A program made the translations under genes and the position numbers. A stretch of 64,000 nucleotides of DNA, from contig CANKZU010000015.1 in assembly GCA_947488615.1 (NCBI GenBank), forward strand, positions 1 through 64,000. The letters are read 5' to 3'. Shown here piece after piece: positions 8,168-18,226 of this stretch; positions within the stretch are counted from its first letter, which is position 1; every line of letters begins with the position of its first letter. Origin of the DNA: an uncultured Aurantimonas sp. (GTDB lineage Bacteria; Pseudomonadota; Alphaproteobacteria; Rhizobiales; Rhizobiaceae). The notes beneath the pieces are model-generated. The model did not search any database, had not been told where the DNA came from, and worked only from the letters and a program-made list of their open reading frames with translations.

Positions 8168-8761
8168 ATGGACCAGAGCGTTTTCGATCTCGATACCCGC
8201 ACCGGACTGCCGGCGGATTTGCGCGACCTGCTGGATCGCTATCCGCGCGAGATCTGGACGGGGCATCAAAATCTCGGCGCAACGGCGCGCTTCTGGCTGC
8301 AGCGGCACGACATGTTCCGCGAGCTCGGCCCCGCCCTTCAAGGGGCGTTGTCCCAGCAGCGCGAGGGCACGGTCGCGATGGGTCCCTTTCGGCAATGGTT
8401 CGCGCCGCGGCTGCAGTTCTTCCTCACCCAGCTGGAAGACCACCACGGGATCGAGGATCAGCATTATTTTCCGGTGTTTCAGCGCGCGGAACGCAAGCTC
8501 GCTCACGGCTTTGAATTGCTTGAGGCCGATCACGATGTGATACACCGGGACCTCCTGGCGACGGCCGAGACGGCCAATCGTTTCCTGGCGGTGGAGATCG
8601 GCTCCGGCGGGCAACCCCGCGATGACGCACGCAGGGCCTCAGACGCTTACGCCGATGCCAGCGAGCGCTTGCTAGACCGCCTGGTGCGGCATCTCGCCGA
8701 CGAGGAGGATCTGATCATTCCTCTGATTCTCGACCGAGGAGAGACCGCGATCGGGATTTGA
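8168..8761 (+). CDS. Hemerythrin (HHE) domain protein
   Basis: A 197-residue helical-bundle protein with a likely di-iron HHE site. Candidate ligands are in WTGHQNL (about residue 33), LEDHHGIEDQHYFPVF (residues 90-105), DHDVIHRDL and HLADEEDLIIPLIL near the C-terminus. Such proteins bind O2 or NO or store iron in the cytoplasm. The substrate or partner here is not known. Its stop is 43 bp from the convergent DedA gene, with no terminator seen between them. The ribosome binding site is weak. Confidence 0.85.
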   Translation: MDQSVFDLDTRTGLPADLRDLLDRYPREIWTGHQNLGATARFWLQRHDMFRELGPALQGALSQQREGTVAMGPFRQWFAPRLQFFLTQLEDHHGIEDQHYFPVFQRAERKLAHGFELLEADHDVIHRDLLATAETANRFLAVEIGSGGQPRDDARRASDAYADASERLLDRLVRHLADEEDLIIPLILDRGETAIGI

Positions 8762-8804
8762 GCGGACAGAGAGCGTCAAACCAAGCTGCGGCGATCGAAC
8801 CCGA

Positions 8805-9449
8805 TTACCGCAGGTCGGGATCGGTGGGGCGACGCTTCGAGCCAGGCGCTAATCGCTCACCGCGCCGGTTCCGCGCGCGCCGCATGAAGACCGGGCCCCA
8901 CTGGCGCCATGCGAACCAGCCGGCGAGCGCGACCGCGATGACGATCAACACGATTCCGACGCCACGCTCCATCACTTGGAGATGTGCGAAGACGGAGCCG
9001 ATCGAATAGCCGAAGACATAGCCGACCATCGTGAAGATGCCGGCCCAGAGCGCCGCGCCGAACAGGTTGAGCAGGACGAAGCGCGTGATCGAGATGCGCG
9101 ACAGGCCGAGAGCGATGAGGCCTGGCATGCGTAAGCCGTAAATATACCGGTTCACGATGACGAAATAGGCTTGGTAGCGCTCGACCAGTTCGAGCGCCTT
9201 GGCGAATTTCCGCCGGCTGCGCCACCGCGCCACCCAACGGTGATTCGACGAAAAGCGGGCGAACAGGAAGACCGAGAGGTCGCCGACGAAAGAGCCGGCG
9301 AAGGCCAGCGCGATCATCATCTCGAACGGATAGGATCCGCGATAGGCCAGAAAGCCGCCGATGATCGCGAAGACCTCGCCCTCGAAGAAGGTTCCGGCCA
9401 GGACGATGATCGGTCCGAACTGTCCGATGAGGCTCAGGATTTCGTACAC
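8805..9449 (-). CDS. DedA/VTT family membrane protein
   Basis: A 214-residue inner-membrane protein. The N-terminal FGPIIVLAGTFFEGEVFAI carries the acidic residue of the VTT/DedA re-entrant helix. GSFVGDLSVFLFAR follows, then the conserved basic RYIYGLRMPG segment and two or three C-terminal membrane helices around FVLLNLFGAALWAGIFTMVG and GIVLIVIAVALAGWFAW. The tail after residue 190 is basic. DedA proteins act as lipid scramblases or undecaprenyl-phosphate flippases, with links to membrane charge and antimicrobial peptide tolerance. It is divergent from nadE across 273 bp. Confidence 0.9.
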   Translation of the reverse strand: MYEILSLIGQFGPIIVLAGTFFEGEVFAIIGGFLAYRGSYPFEMMIALAFAGSFVGDLSVFLFARFSSNHRWVARWRSRRKFAKALELVERYQAYFVIVNRYIYGLRMPGLIALGLSRISITRFVLLNLFGAALWAGIFTMVGYVFGYSIGSVFAHLQVMERGVGIVLIVIAVALAGWFAWRQWGPVFMRRARNRRGERLAPGSKRRPTDPDLR

Positions 9450-9722
9450 AGCGGCTCCGCGCGTCCGGATGGTGACGGCCGCAAGCGCGATCGACCATCC
9501 CGTCGCAGTTCGACGTGGCGCGCTTGTCGCAGAGTTTTGAGGCGCAAAAAAGTGGAAAGTCGCAACGATCGGCGTCGCCCGTGCGCCTTATCCGTCTCCT
9601 GTCGCCACGTGCGAACGGGCTCGCGCCGTCGAGCGCGGCTTGGTATGAGGCCAGTTGACGGTTTCGGGTATGCCATTCGTCCGTTTGCATGATGATTTGT
9701 CGCAGGGGAGCCGGGCAAGGCC

Positions 9723-11396
9723 GTGGAAACTATCGACGACCATTTGAAGTTGGCCATCGCCCAGTTGAACCCAACCGTTGGCGACATTGCGGGCAATCTC
9801 GCGATGGCCCGCAATGCCAGGGCGGACGCGGCGGCCAAGGGCGCCGATCTGATCCTCTTCACAGAGCTCTTCATCGCCGGTTATCCGCCCGAGGATCTCG
9901 TCCTCAAGCCAGCTTTTATCGAAGCATGTTTGGAAGCGATCGAGGCACTGGCGAGAGAGACGGCGGATGGCGGCCCCGGCATGGTGATCGGGTGTCCGCT
10001 ACGAACCGGGGAGGGGCTGTTCAATGCCGTGGCCGTCCTCGATCAAGGTCGCGTCGTCACATGGCGCTCCAAGGTGGATTTGCCGAATTATGGGGAATTC
10101 GACGAAAAGCGGGTGTTTCAGGCTGGCGAGATGCCCGGACCAGTGAATTTTCGTGGCCTCAGACTCGGCATTCCGGTGTGCGAGGACATCTGGGGCGACC
10201 TCGGCGTCGGCGAGACGCTGGCCGAATCCGGGGCCGAGATCCTGCTCGTGCCGAATGGTTCGCCGTTCTATCGTGGCAAGATGGATGTTCGGCACCAGGT
10301 TGCGCTGCGCCAGGTGATCGAGACCGATCTTCCGCTGGTCTACGCCAACCAGGTCGGCGGACAGGACGATCTCGTTTTCGACGGCGGCTCCTTCGCCTTT
10401 AACGGCGACCGGAGCTTGGCCTTCCAATTGCCGCGGCTGGAATCCGGCGTTTACCTCACCGAATGGCGAAGAGGGGAGACGGGTTGGGCTTGCCAGAACG
10501 GCGAGACGGCGGCGATGCCCGAATCGGACGAGGCGGTGTGGCGGGCCTGCGTGCTGGGCCTGCGGGACTATGTCGACAAGAACGGCTTCAAATCCGTCGT
10601 TCTGGGCCTGTCCGGTGGCATCGATTCGGCGATCGTCGCTGCGCTCGCGGTCGACGCGCTGGGCGCGGAGCGCGTCCACTGTGTCATGCTGCCCTACCGC
10701 TACACCGCCGAGACCAGCCTGGAGGATGCGGCGGCCTGCGCCGAGGCGCTCGGCGTGCGCTACGACATCGTGCCGATCGCCGATCCCGTCGAGGGCTTCA
10801 CCAGCGCATTGGCCGAGATGTTCGCCGGCCGGCCAGCCGACATCACCGAGGAAAATCTCCAAAGCCGCACGCGTGGAACCATCCTGATGGCGATCTCCAA
10901 CAAGTTCGGCTCGATGGTCGTCACCACCGGCAACAAGAGCGAGATGAGCGTCGGCTACGCGACGCTCTACGGCGACATGAATGGCGGCTTCAATCCGATC
11001 AAGGATCTCTACAAGACCGAGGTGTTTCGCCTGGCGCGCTGGCGCAACGCGCACCGGCCCAAAGAATGTCTGGGGCCGGACGGCATCGTGATACCCGAGC
11101 GGATCATCGACAAGCCGCCATCGGCGGAGCTGCGCGAAGATCAGAAGGACGAGGATTCGCTGCCGCCGTACGAGGTCCTCGATGCGATCCTTCAGCATCT
11201 CGTGGAACATGATGGCGGCGTCGATGAGTTGGTCGAGCGCGGCTTCGACCGGGACACCGTGCGCCACATCGAGCGGCTTCTCTACATCGCCGAGTACAAG
11301 CGCCGGCAATCGGCGCCTGGAGTGAAGGTGACGCGCAAGAATTTCGGCCGCGACCGCCGCTATCCGATCACCAATCGCTTCCGGGATGGTGCGTGA
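9723..11396 (+). CDS. nadE: Glutamine-dependent NAD(+) synthetase
   Basis: A 557-residue two-domain enzyme that amidates nicotinic acid adenine dinucleotide, the last step of NAD synthesis, using glutamine nitrogen. The N-terminal nitrilase-fold glutaminase has the complete triad Glu48 (FTEL), Lys117 (RSKVDLPNYGEFDE) and Cys153 (PVCEDIWG). The C-terminal ATP-pyrophosphatase domain has LSGGIDS at residues 296-302 and TTGNKSEMSVGYATLYGD later. The first codon is GTG at 9723 with AGGGGAG about 11 nt upstream. Its stop nearly touches the next small gene (TGAGATG). The 273-bp upstream region holds a TTGACG at 9655 with no obvious -10 partner. Confidence 0.96.
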   Translation: METIDDHLKLAIAQLNPTVGDIAGNLAMARNARADAAAKGADLILFTELFIAGYPPEDLVLKPAFIEACLEAIEALARETADGGPGMVIGCPLRTGEGLFNAVAVLDQGRVVTWRSKVDLPNYGEFDEKRVFQAGEMPGPVNFRGLRLGIPVCEDIWGDLGVGETLAESGAEILLVPNGSPFYRGKMDVRHQVALRQVIETDLPLVYANQVGGQDDLVFDGGSFAFNGDRSLAFQLPRLESGVYLTEWRRGETGWACQNGETAAMPESDEAVWRACVLGLRDYVDKNGFKSVVLGLSGGIDSAIVAALAVDALGAERVHCVMLPYRYTAETSLEDAAACAEALGVRYDIVPIADPVEGFTSALAEMFAGRPADITEENLQSRTRGTILMAISNKFGSMVVTTGNKSEMSVGYATLYGDMNGGFNPIKDLYKTEVFRLARWRNAHRPKECLGPDGIVIPERIIDKPPSAELREDQKDEDSLPPYEVLDAILQHLVEHDGGVDELVERGFDRDTVRHIERLLYIAEYKRRQSAPGVKVTRKNFGRDRRYPITNRFRDGA

Positions 11397-11397
11397 G

Positions 11398-11697
11398 ATG
11401 TTCGAGATCCCGCCGCTCGACACCATCGCAACCGCCACGCTTGCGGTCGGCGCGCTGTTTCTGCTGCGCTATTTCCTGGCGATGCGGCGGATCTGGAAAG
11501 TCGCCGGACACCGGCCGAGCTTCCAGTTCGGAGATTACTTTCGGGCGATGAAGCGCGATGCGTTTGGGGCGGAGTTGGAACCCGAGCGGCGCTATGCCGC
11601 GCGGCAGCTCGTTTTCGGCGTCGTCTTCATCGCCGCCGGGTTGCTGCTCTTCGGCTGGCTGCTGGCCACCGGCTCGCCCGTCGGCTTGGCTGTCTGA
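11398..11697 (+). CDS. Small membrane protein, unknown function
   Basis: A 99-residue protein that I do not recognise. It has two predicted membrane helices, about residues 10-28 (TIATATLAVGALFLLRYFLA) and 72-92 (LVFGVVFIAAGLLLFGWLLA), joined by a basic, probably cytosolic segment with RPSFQFGDYFRAMKRDAFG. ATG 11398 begins one base after the nadE stop. An alternative ATG at 11386 would overlap nadE. The tight spacing implies cotranscription with nadE. Codon use matches the neighbours. Confidence 0.7.
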   Translation: MFEIPPLDTIATATLAVGALFLLRYFLAMRRIWKVAGHRPSFQFGDYFRAMKRDAFGAELEPERRYAARQLVFGVVFIAAGLLLFGWLLATGSPVGLAV

Positions 11698-11728
11698 TCC
11701 GCTTGGAGTTAGCCCCTAGAACGATGAT

Positions 11729-12994
11729 ATGGCAGGTAAAGAGATCGTCGCGGCAGGGGCCGCACCGGCCATGCCGTTCGGACCTTCCATGACCTTCCTT
11801 TCCTTCCTTGGACAAAATGGCCGTTGGCTGGCAGGCGGGTTCGTGTGCACGCTGTTCTCGAGTTACGGTCAGACATTTTACATTGCCCTGTCGAGCGGCG
11901 GCATCCGAGACGAACTCGAGCTCAGTCACGGCCAGTTCGGCTGGCTGTATATGGCGGCCACGCTGTCCAGCGCGGCTTTCATTCCCTTTTTCGGGCGATT
12001 GATCGACACGGTCCGGATCGAACGCTACGCGCTTTTCGTGATCGTCGGCTTGGCCGCATCAATGGTGCTGATGGCCTGGGCGCCGAGTGTCGTATTCCTG
12101 TTTGGCGCCATTGCCGGCATTCGCCTGTTCGGCCAAGGCCTCATGGGGCATACGGCGATGACGGCCGTGGGCCGTTGGTTTTCGGCCGATCGCGGCAAGG
12201 CGGTCTCGATCGCCGCGCTGGGGCATCAAGTCGGCGAGGGCATCATGCCGGTCAGCTTCGTGGCGATCGCCGCTTTCGTTGGATGGCGCGGGGGATGGCT
12301 CGTCAACGCCGTCATTCTTGCAGCGATTGTCCTGCCTTCGGTCTATTTTCTCATGCGCGTACCGCGAACGCCAAGCCCCGTCGAGATTGAGGGTCGTATC
12401 TCCAGTCGACAGTGGACCCGTCGCGAAGCGCTGCGCGACCCCATGTTCTGGTTGCTGCTTACCGGCATTCTCGCGCCGCCTTTCATCGGCACGACGGTGT
12501 TTTTCCATCAGGTCTATCTGACAGAATTGCGGGGTTGGTCGCTCGGCCAGTTCGCGGGCGCGACGCCGGTGCTTTCGATTTTCGCGATCCTCTCGACCTT
12601 CGCGTCAGGGCATCTGATCGATCGTTTCGGTTCCGCCGCGCTTCTTCCCGTCATGCTGGCGTTCGTCGCCGCCGCCAATCTCGCGATTGGTCTGGGTCAT
12701 TCAGCGTCGATGGTCCTCGTCTACATGGCCTGCATGGGGATATCGTTCGGCCTCTACGCCTCGGCGTTCGGCGCGATCTGGCCGGAGCTTTACGGCGTGG
12801 CTCACCTGGGCGCGATCAAGGCCGCGGTGACGGCGATGATGGTTTTTTCGACCGCGCTCGGCCCGGGAGTCAGCGGCTGGTTGATCGATCTTGGCGTAGG
12901 GTTCCCGGACATGATCGTCGCGATGGGCGTATATGCCTTTGCGGCCTCGTTCCTGATGCTCTTTCTGGTGACGGCATTGCGCGCCCGCATCTAG
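11729..12994 (+). CDS. MFS transporter, first of a tandem pair
   Basis: A 421-residue major facilitator with about 12 membrane helices. Visible family features are GRLIDTVRIERY after helix 2 (a motif A variant) and RLFGQGLMGHTAMTAVGRWF around helix 4. The second half repeats the layout with SGHLIDRFG. The substrate is unknown. The next gene is clearly its paralogue, sharing NGRWL, SS-GQTF-IALS, RLFGQG-M and WP-(L/I)YGV-HLGA segments in the same order. The start at 11729 has no strong ribosome binding site. A later ATG (MTFLSFLGQNGRW) would align better with the paralogue's N-terminus. Confidence 0.85.
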   Translation: MAGKEIVAAGAAPAMPFGPSMTFLSFLGQNGRWLAGGFVCTLFSSYGQTFYIALSSGGIRDELELSHGQFGWLYMAATLSSAAFIPFFGRLIDTVRIERYALFVIVGLAASMVLMAWAPSVVFLFGAIAGIRLFGQGLMGHTAMTAVGRWFSADRGKAVSIAALGHQVGEGIMPVSFVAIAAFVGWRGGWLVNAVILAAIVLPSVYFLMRVPRTPSPVEIEGRISSRQWTRREALRDPMFWLLLTGILAPPFIGTTVFFHQVYLTELRGWSLGQFAGATPVLSIFAILSTFASGHLIDRFGSAALLPVMLAFVAAANLAIGLGHSASMVLVYMACMGISFGLYASAFGAIWPELYGVAHLGAIKAAVTAMMVFSTALGPGVSGWLIDLGVGFPDMIVAMGVYAFAASFLMLFLVTALRARI

Positions 12995-13162
12995 GGTAAG
13001 GACTGACCGTCGCCGGCGAAGGACGCCGAGCCCGCATTCGCTCGTCGCGCAAAATATTCCGAACGAACAGGCCGCGCGATCCTCTGAGCTCGTCTTCGAC
13101 ATAGGGCTTGGACAGCGAGATCCTTGTGCGTATTCAAAGGTCCGTCCTTCGAAGGGTTCCGC

Positions 13163-14404
13163 GTGTCCTTTCTCAAATTCATCGGCTGCAATGGGCGTTG
13201 GCTCGGCGGCTGTTTCCTGCTCTGCTTTTTCTCGTCCTTCGGCCAGACATTCTTCATCGCGCTGTCGAATGGCGAGATTCGCCGCGAGTTCGAGCTGACC
13301 AATGGCGAATTCGGGCTGATCTACATGATGGCGACGCTCGGCAGCGCGGCGACGCTACCATTTCTCGGCCGGGTGCTGGACAGGTTTCGCGCTTCGCTCG
13401 TCGCCGCCGCGACAATTGTCTGCCTCGCCACGGCCACCCTGGTGCTGTCGTCGTCGACGTCGGTGCCGTTCCTGCTGCTTTCGATCTACCTGTTGCGCCT
13501 GTTCGGGCAGGGCATGATGAGCCAGACGGCCTTCACCGCCACCGGCCGATGGTTCGTGGCCAATCGCGGCCGGGCGATATCGCTCGTCACCCCCGGTTTC
13601 CAGGCTGGCGAAGCCTTGTTGCCGCTTGTCTTCGTAATGAGCGCGGGAATGATCGGTTGGCGGGGCGCATGGGCGGCAAGCACGATCGTCCTGCTGCTCG
13701 TCGCGCTGCCGGCCATCGCGCTGCTGACCCGCCGCGAGCGCGATCCACAGTCGTTGGAGCCGGTCGGCTCGGCGCAACTCGACGTGCCCGACTGGACCGT
13801 CGCGGAGGTCCTTCGGAGCCCGACCTTCTATCTTCTCGCGATGGGCGTCGTGGCTCCGTCCTTCATCGGCACGACGCTGTTCTTCCACCAGGTCTATCTG
13901 ACCGAATTGCGCGGCTGGCCGCTGGAGCTGTTCGCCTCAGGCTTCGCGGTGATGTCGGCGACGACGGTGGTGTTCGCGCTCGTCTGCGGCTGGCTGATCG
14001 ACCGCTTCTCTGCCGTGCGGCTGCTGCCATTCTTCTTGATCCCGATGACCTTCGCCACCCTGGTCGCCGCCAATTTCACCGCCGAGGCCTCGATCTTCGT
14101 CTTCATGATGTTTCTCGGCATCTCGCAGGGCTTCGCCGCAACGCTCTTCGGCGCGCTGTGGCCGGAGATCTATGGCGTGCGCCATCTCGGCGCGGTGCGC
14201 TCCCTGGTCCTGGCGGTCATGGTGTTCGGAAGCGCCCTTGGGCCGGGGCTGAGCGGCATCCTGATGGATATCGGCGTTCCTTATCCGCTGTTGATCAATC
14301 TCATGGCGGTGTTTTGTACCGCGATCACGCTGGTCCTGACCGGCGTTTCCCGCCGGCTTCGCCGATTGCCAGCGGCGTCCGGGTTCAGTAGGGCAGAGCC
14401 ATGA
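13163..14404 (+). CDS. MFS transporter, second of a tandem pair
   Basis: A 413-residue, 12-helix major facilitator paralogous to the preceding gene. It has [12 protein letters not shown] (motif A region), [20 protein letters not shown] and [14 protein letters not shown] chose GTG 13163 because GAAGGG lies 6 nt upstream and translation then begins [13 protein letters not shown], matching the first copy. A TTG at 13124 would add 13 residues without support. The stop overlaps the gltX start as ATGA, so translation is probably coupled. The transported substrate is unknown. Confidence 0.85.
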   Translation: MSFLKFIGCNGRWLGGCFLLCFFSSFGQTFFIALSNGEIRREFELTNGEFGLIYMMATLGSAATLPFLGRVLDRFRASLVAAATIVCLATATLVLSSSTSVPFLLLSIYLLRLFGQGMMSQTAFTATGRWFVANRGRAISLVTPGFQAGEALLPLVFVMSAGMIGWRGAWAASTIVLLLVALPAIALLTRRERDPQSLEPVGSAQLDVPDWTVAEVLRSPTFYLLAMGVVAPSFIGTTLFFHQVYLTELRGWPLELFASGFAVMSATTVVFALVCGWLIDRFSAVRLLPFFLIPMTFATLVAANFTAEASIFVFMMFLGISQGFAATLFGALWPEIYGVRHLGAVRSLVLAVMVFGSALGPGLSGILMDIGVPYPLLINLMAVFCTAITLVLTGVSRRLRRLPAASGFSRAEP

Positions 14405-15774
14405 CCGTCATCGTTCGTTTCGCCCCGTCGCCCACCGGCCACCTCCATATCGGCAATCTGCGCACCGCGCTGTTCAACTGGCTGTTCGCGATGAACCAGG
14501 GCGGCCGTTTCGTCCTGCGCTTTGACGACACCGACATGGAGCGGTCGCGCCGGGAATTCGCCGACATGATCGAGACCGATCTCGCCTGGATCGGGATCGC
14601 GCCGCATGCGGTCATCCGGCAGTCGGAACGGCTCGACCATTATGCCGCCGCCGCCGAGCGGCTGAAGCGGGCTGGGCTTCTCTATCCCTGCTACGAGACT
14701 CCGGACGAATTGGACCGCAAGCGCAAGCGCCTGGCGGCGCGCAATCGGCCGCCGGTCTATGGCCGCGAGGCGTTGCGGCTGTCAGACGCGGAGAAGCAGG
14801 CCTTCGAGGCGGAGGGCCGCCGTCCGCACTGGCGATTCCTGCTGCCGAACTTCACATCCGACCCGCACGCGCCGCAGCGCACCGACATCCACTGGGACGA
14901 TCTCATTCGCGGCCCGCAGACCGTCGATCTCGGCTCGTTGTCCGATCCCGTCCTGATGCGCGCCGACGGCAGCTACCTCTACACGCTTCCCTCGATCGTC
15001 GACGACGGCGATACGGGCGTCACCCATGTCATTCGCGGCGACGATCACGTCACCAACACCGGCGTCCAGATCGCCATCTTCCGCGCATTATCGCTCGACG
15101 CGCCGGTCTTCGGTCACCACAATTTGCTGACCGCGATCGGCGGCGAGGGGCTGTCGAAACGCACCGGCGCCCTGTCGCTTAAGTCGTTGCGCGAATCCGG
15201 CTACGAACCGATGGCCGCTGCCTCGCTGGCGGTTCTGGTCGGGCTGTCCGGCTCCATCGAGGCGATGCCGGATCTCGACGCCTTGGCCGAACGTCTGCGC
15301 TTCGAAGACGTCTCGTCGTCCGCCTCGAAGTTCGATCCCGCCGAACTCGATCGACTGAATGGTGAGATCGTCCATGGGCTGCCTTACGCGGTGGTCGCCG
15401 AGCGTCTCGCGGCCATGGGTGTGCCGGGCGATCGGGGCGAAATGTTCTGGCAGGCCGTGCGCGGCAATTGCGCGAAGCTGGCCGATGCCGCCGAATGGAT
15501 GCGCGTCGTCTTCGGCGATTTGGCGGACAATCCGGACCTGTCCCGCGACGACCGGGCCTTCGTCGAAGCCGCACGGGAGCTTTTGCCGGAAGGCGACTTC
15601 GGCCCCGAGACCTGGCGCGAATGGACGAGCCGGGTAAAGGAAGCGACAGGTCGCAAAGGCAAGCCGCTGTTCATGCCGTTGCGGCTGGCGCTCACCGGCC
15701 TGGACCATGGGCCGGAACTGGCCGCGCTACTGCCGCTCATCGGTCGCGCGAAGGCCGTGGCCCGGCTCTCCTGA
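14401..15774 (+). CDS. gltX: Glutamate--tRNA ligase
   Basis: A 457-residue class I aminoacyl-tRNA synthetase. The HIGH-type motif is HLHIGN at residues 14-19. The KMSKS-type motif is GLSKRTG, with LSKR at 251-254. A helical anticodon-binding domain follows. Length and layout match discriminating or non-discriminating GluRS rather than the truncated tRNA(Asp)-modifying GluQ, which lacks the anticodon domain. Many alphaproteobacteria carry two gltX genes, one mischarging tRNA(Gln) for the GatCAB amidotransferase, and which type this is cannot be decided here. Its ATG lies inside the stop of the upstream MFS gene. It converges with maeB, 27 bp apart, without a visible hairpin. Confidence 0.94.
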   Translation: MTVIVRFAPSPTGHLHIGNLRTALFNWLFAMNQGGRFVLRFDDTDMERSRREFADMIETDLAWIGIAPHAVIRQSERLDHYAAAAERLKRAGLLYPCYETPDELDRKRKRLAARNRPPVYGREALRLSDAEKQAFEAEGRRPHWRFLLPNFTSDPHAPQRTDIHWDDLIRGPQTVDLGSLSDPVLMRADGSYLYTLPSIVDDGDTGVTHVIRGDDHVTNTGVQIAIFRALSLDAPVFGHHNLLTAIGGEGLSKRTGALSLKSLRESGYEPMAAASLAVLVGLSGSIEAMPDLDALAERLRFEDVSSSASKFDPAELDRLNGEIVHGLPYAVVAERLAAMGVPGDRGEMFWQAVRGNCAKLADAAEWMRVVFGDLADNPDLSRDDRAFVEAARELLPEGDFGPETWREWTSRVKEATGRKGKPLFMPLRLALTGLDHGPELAALLPLIGRAKAVARLS

Positions 15775-15801
15775 TCCGCTTCCCAGTCACGGGCGCCGCT
15801 C

Positions 15802-18108
15802 TCAACCGCTCCGCTGCACGGCTTCGGCCGTTGCGATCGCCGCCATGTTGACGATGCCGCGCGAGGTGACGGACGGCGTCAGGACGTGGGCCGGCGAGGC
15901 GGCGCCGAGCAGGATCGGCCCGACATGCAGCGAATCGGTCATTGTCTTCACGACGTTGAGGGTGATGTTCGCCGCGTCGAGACTGGGGAAGATCAGGAGA
16001 TTGGCTTCGCCCTTCAGGGTCGAGTCGGGCATGATGCGCTGACGCGTCGCCTCGCTGAGCGCCGCGTCGCCGTGCATTTCGCCGTCGACTTCGATGTCCG
16101 GTGCCAGCCGCCGCAAGATCGCAACGGCCTCGCGCATTTTTCGCGTCGACTCAGTGTCGTCCGAGCCGAAGTTCGAATGCGAAACGAGAGCCCCTTTCGG
16201 ATCGATGCCGAAGCGCCGGATTTCGGCCGCGGCGAGCATCGTCATTTCCGCCAGATCCTCCGCTGACGGATCGCGCTGGACATAGGTATCGACGAAGAAC
16301 TTCGTGCCCATCTGGGAGATGAGGATGCTCATCGCCGCGAATTTCCCGACGCCATCTACGACGCCGAGAACCTGGCTGATGTCCCGGACGTGGTGCGGAA
16401 AGCGGCCCTCGAGGCCGCAGATCAGCGCATCGGCCTCGCCGCGTGAGACGGCGACCGCGCCGATAACGGTCGTATTGGTGCGCACGATGGTGCGGGCGGT
16501 GTCCGGATTGACGCCCTTGCGACCGACCTTGCCGAAATAATGATCGACATAGTCGCGGTAGCGCGGATCGTCTTCCGGGTTGACCACCTCGAAATCCTCG
16601 CCCGGCCTGATGCGCAGCCCGTAGCGCTCGAGGCGTGATGCGATCACGCCCGGTCGCCCGATCAGGATCGGCGCGCAGAGCCTTTCCTCGAGCAGAACCT
16701 GCGCGGCCCGCAGCACTCGCTCGTCCTCACCGTCGGAAAAGATTACCCGCTTGCCCGAATCCCTGGCGATCCGGAAAATCGGCTTCATGATCAGACCGGT
16801 GCGGAAGACGAAGCGGTTCAGCCGGTCGACATAGGCCGGCATGTCGGCGATCGGCCGTGTGGCGACGCCGTCGGCCTCGGCGGCCTCGGCCACGGCTGGA
16901 GCGATCTTCAGGATCAGCCGGGGATCGAAGGGCGCCGGGATCAAATAGTCGGGGCCGAAGACCGGCGTCTCGGAGCCGTAGGCCTTGGCCGCCACTTCCG
17001 ACACTTCCTCGCGCGCCAGCGCCGCGATCGCGTCGACAGCGGCGGTCTTCATGCCTTCGGTAATGGCGGTCGCCCCGCAGTCGAGCGCGCCGCGGAAGAT
17101 ATAGGGAAAGCAGAGAACGTTGTTGACCTGATTGGGGAAATCCGACCGCCCGGTACAGATCATCGCGTCGGGTCGGACCTCCCTGGCGAGGCTTGGCATG
17201 ATCTCCGGCGTCGGATTGGCGAGCGCCATGATCATCGGCTTGGCGGCCATCGTCTTCAGGTAGTCCGGCTTGAGCACGCCGCCGGCCGAAAGGCCGAGGA
17301 AGACGTCGGCGCCCTCGATGACCTCCTCCAGCGTGCGCTTGTCGGTCTTCTTGGCGTAGACCGCCATCCAGCGGTCCATGCGCTTCTCGCGCCCCTCGTA
17401 AACGACGCCCTCGATGTCGGTGCAGGTGATGTTCTCGCGTGTGGCGCCGAGCTCGACCAAGAGGTTGAGGCAGGCGATCGCCGCGGCACCGGCGCCCGAG
17501 GTGACGATCTTCGCGTCTTCCAGATTCTTGCCGGCGAGCATCAAGCCGTTGCGGATCGCGGCGGCGACGATGATCGCCGTGCCGTGCTGGTCGTCGTGAA
17601 AGACCGGAATACCCATGCGTTCACGCAGCCGCGCCTCGACCTCGAAACATTCGGGTGACTTGATGTCTTCCAGATTGATGCCGCCGAAGGTCGGCTCCAG
17701 CGCCGCGACGACATTGCAGATATGGTCGATTTCCCTGGCGTCGATCTCGATGTCGAAGACGTCGATGTCGGCGAATTTCTTGAACAGAACCGCCTTGCCC
17801 TCCATCACCGGCTTGGAGGCGAGGGGGCCGATATCGCCGAGCCCGAGCACGGCGGTGCCGTTGGAGACCACGGCGACGAGGTTGGCGCGGCCGGTATAGA
17901 CGGCGGCGAGCGAGGGATCGCGCTCGATCTCGCGGCAGGGGGCGGCGACGCCGGGCGAATAGGCGAGAGCGAGATCGCGCTGGTTGCCGAGCGGTTTCGT
18001 CGCCTGGATCGCCAGTTTTCCGTGCTTGGGATAGCGATGATAGAACAGCGCCTGTTCGTCGAGATCGCCGGTCGTCGCCCGCTCAGCGCCGGATTCGGTT
18101 TCGGACAT
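15802..18108 (-). CDS. maeB: NADP-dependent malic enzyme fused to a phosphotransacetylase domain
   Basis: A 768-residue protein. The first ~430 residues form a malic enzyme converting malate to pyruvate and CO2 with reduction of NAD(P). It has [10 protein letters not shown], the acidic metal-site segment [11 protein letters not shown] and the nucleotide-binding [11 protein letters not shown]. From about residue 440 it continues into a phosphotransacetylase-like domain ([14 protein letters not shown]), thought to bind acetyl-CoA and regulate rather than catalyse. This MaeB/TME architecture is typical of Gram-negative bacteria, including rhizobia. ATG 18108 follows GGGAGAGAAG. The frame stays open upstream, but that sequence is not coding-like. 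NAD versus NADP preference is inferred from the architecture. Confidence 0.94.
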   Translation of the reverse strand: MSETESGAERATTGDLDEQALFYHRYPKHGKLAIQATKPLGNQRDLALAYSPGVAAPCREIERDPSLAAVYTGRANLVAVVSNGTAVLGLGDIGPLASKPVMEGKAVLFKKFADIDVFDIEIDAREIDHICNVVAALEPTFGGINLEDIKSPECFEVEARLRERMGIPVFHDDQHGTAIIVAAAIRNGLMLAGKNLEDAKIVTSGAGAAAIACLNLLVELGATRENITCTDIEGVVYEGREKRMDRWMAVYAKKTDKRTLEEVIEGADVFLGLSAGGVLKPDYLKTMAAKPMIMALANPTPEIMPSLAREVRPDAMICTGRSDFPNQVNNVLCFPYIFRGALDCGATAITEGMKTAAVDAIAALAREEVSEVAAKAYGSETPVFGPDYLIPAPFDPRLILKIAPAVAEAAEADGVATRPIADMPAYVDRLNRFVFRTGLIMKPIFRIARDSGKRVIFSDGEDERVLRAAQVLLEERLCAPILIGRPGVIASRLERYGLRIRPGEDFEVVNPEDDPRYRDYVDHYFGKVGRKGVNPDTARTIVRTNTTVIGAVAVSRGEADALICGLEGRFPHHVRDISQVLGVVDGVGKFAAMSILISQMGTKFFVDTYVQRDPSAEDLAEMTMLAAAEIRRFGIDPKGALVSHSNFGSDDTESTRKMREAVAILRRLAPDIEVDGEMHGDAALSEATRQRIMPDSTLKGEANLLIFPSLDAANITLNVVKTMTDSLHVGPILLGAASPAHVLTPSVTSRGIVNMAAIATAEAVQRSG

Positions 18109-18226
18109 GATCTTCTCTCCCTCACAGCCGCCGGACGGTCCCCGGCACGATCTCGACCTTGCCCGACCGATGTTTCTTCTACCCGATCGCCCGCGCCCCG
18201 CAACCGTGCGTGCAGGTCGCGTCTTC

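Noticed and set aside
9999..11438. 479-codon open frame antisense to nadE
   Set aside because: Antisense shadow. nadE has an intact glutaminase triad and ATP site.
13108..14391. 427-codon plus-strand frame overlapping the second MFS gene
   Set aside because: It is an out-of-frame reading with Arg-rich sequence and no membrane helices, whereas the MFS frame encodes 12 helices.
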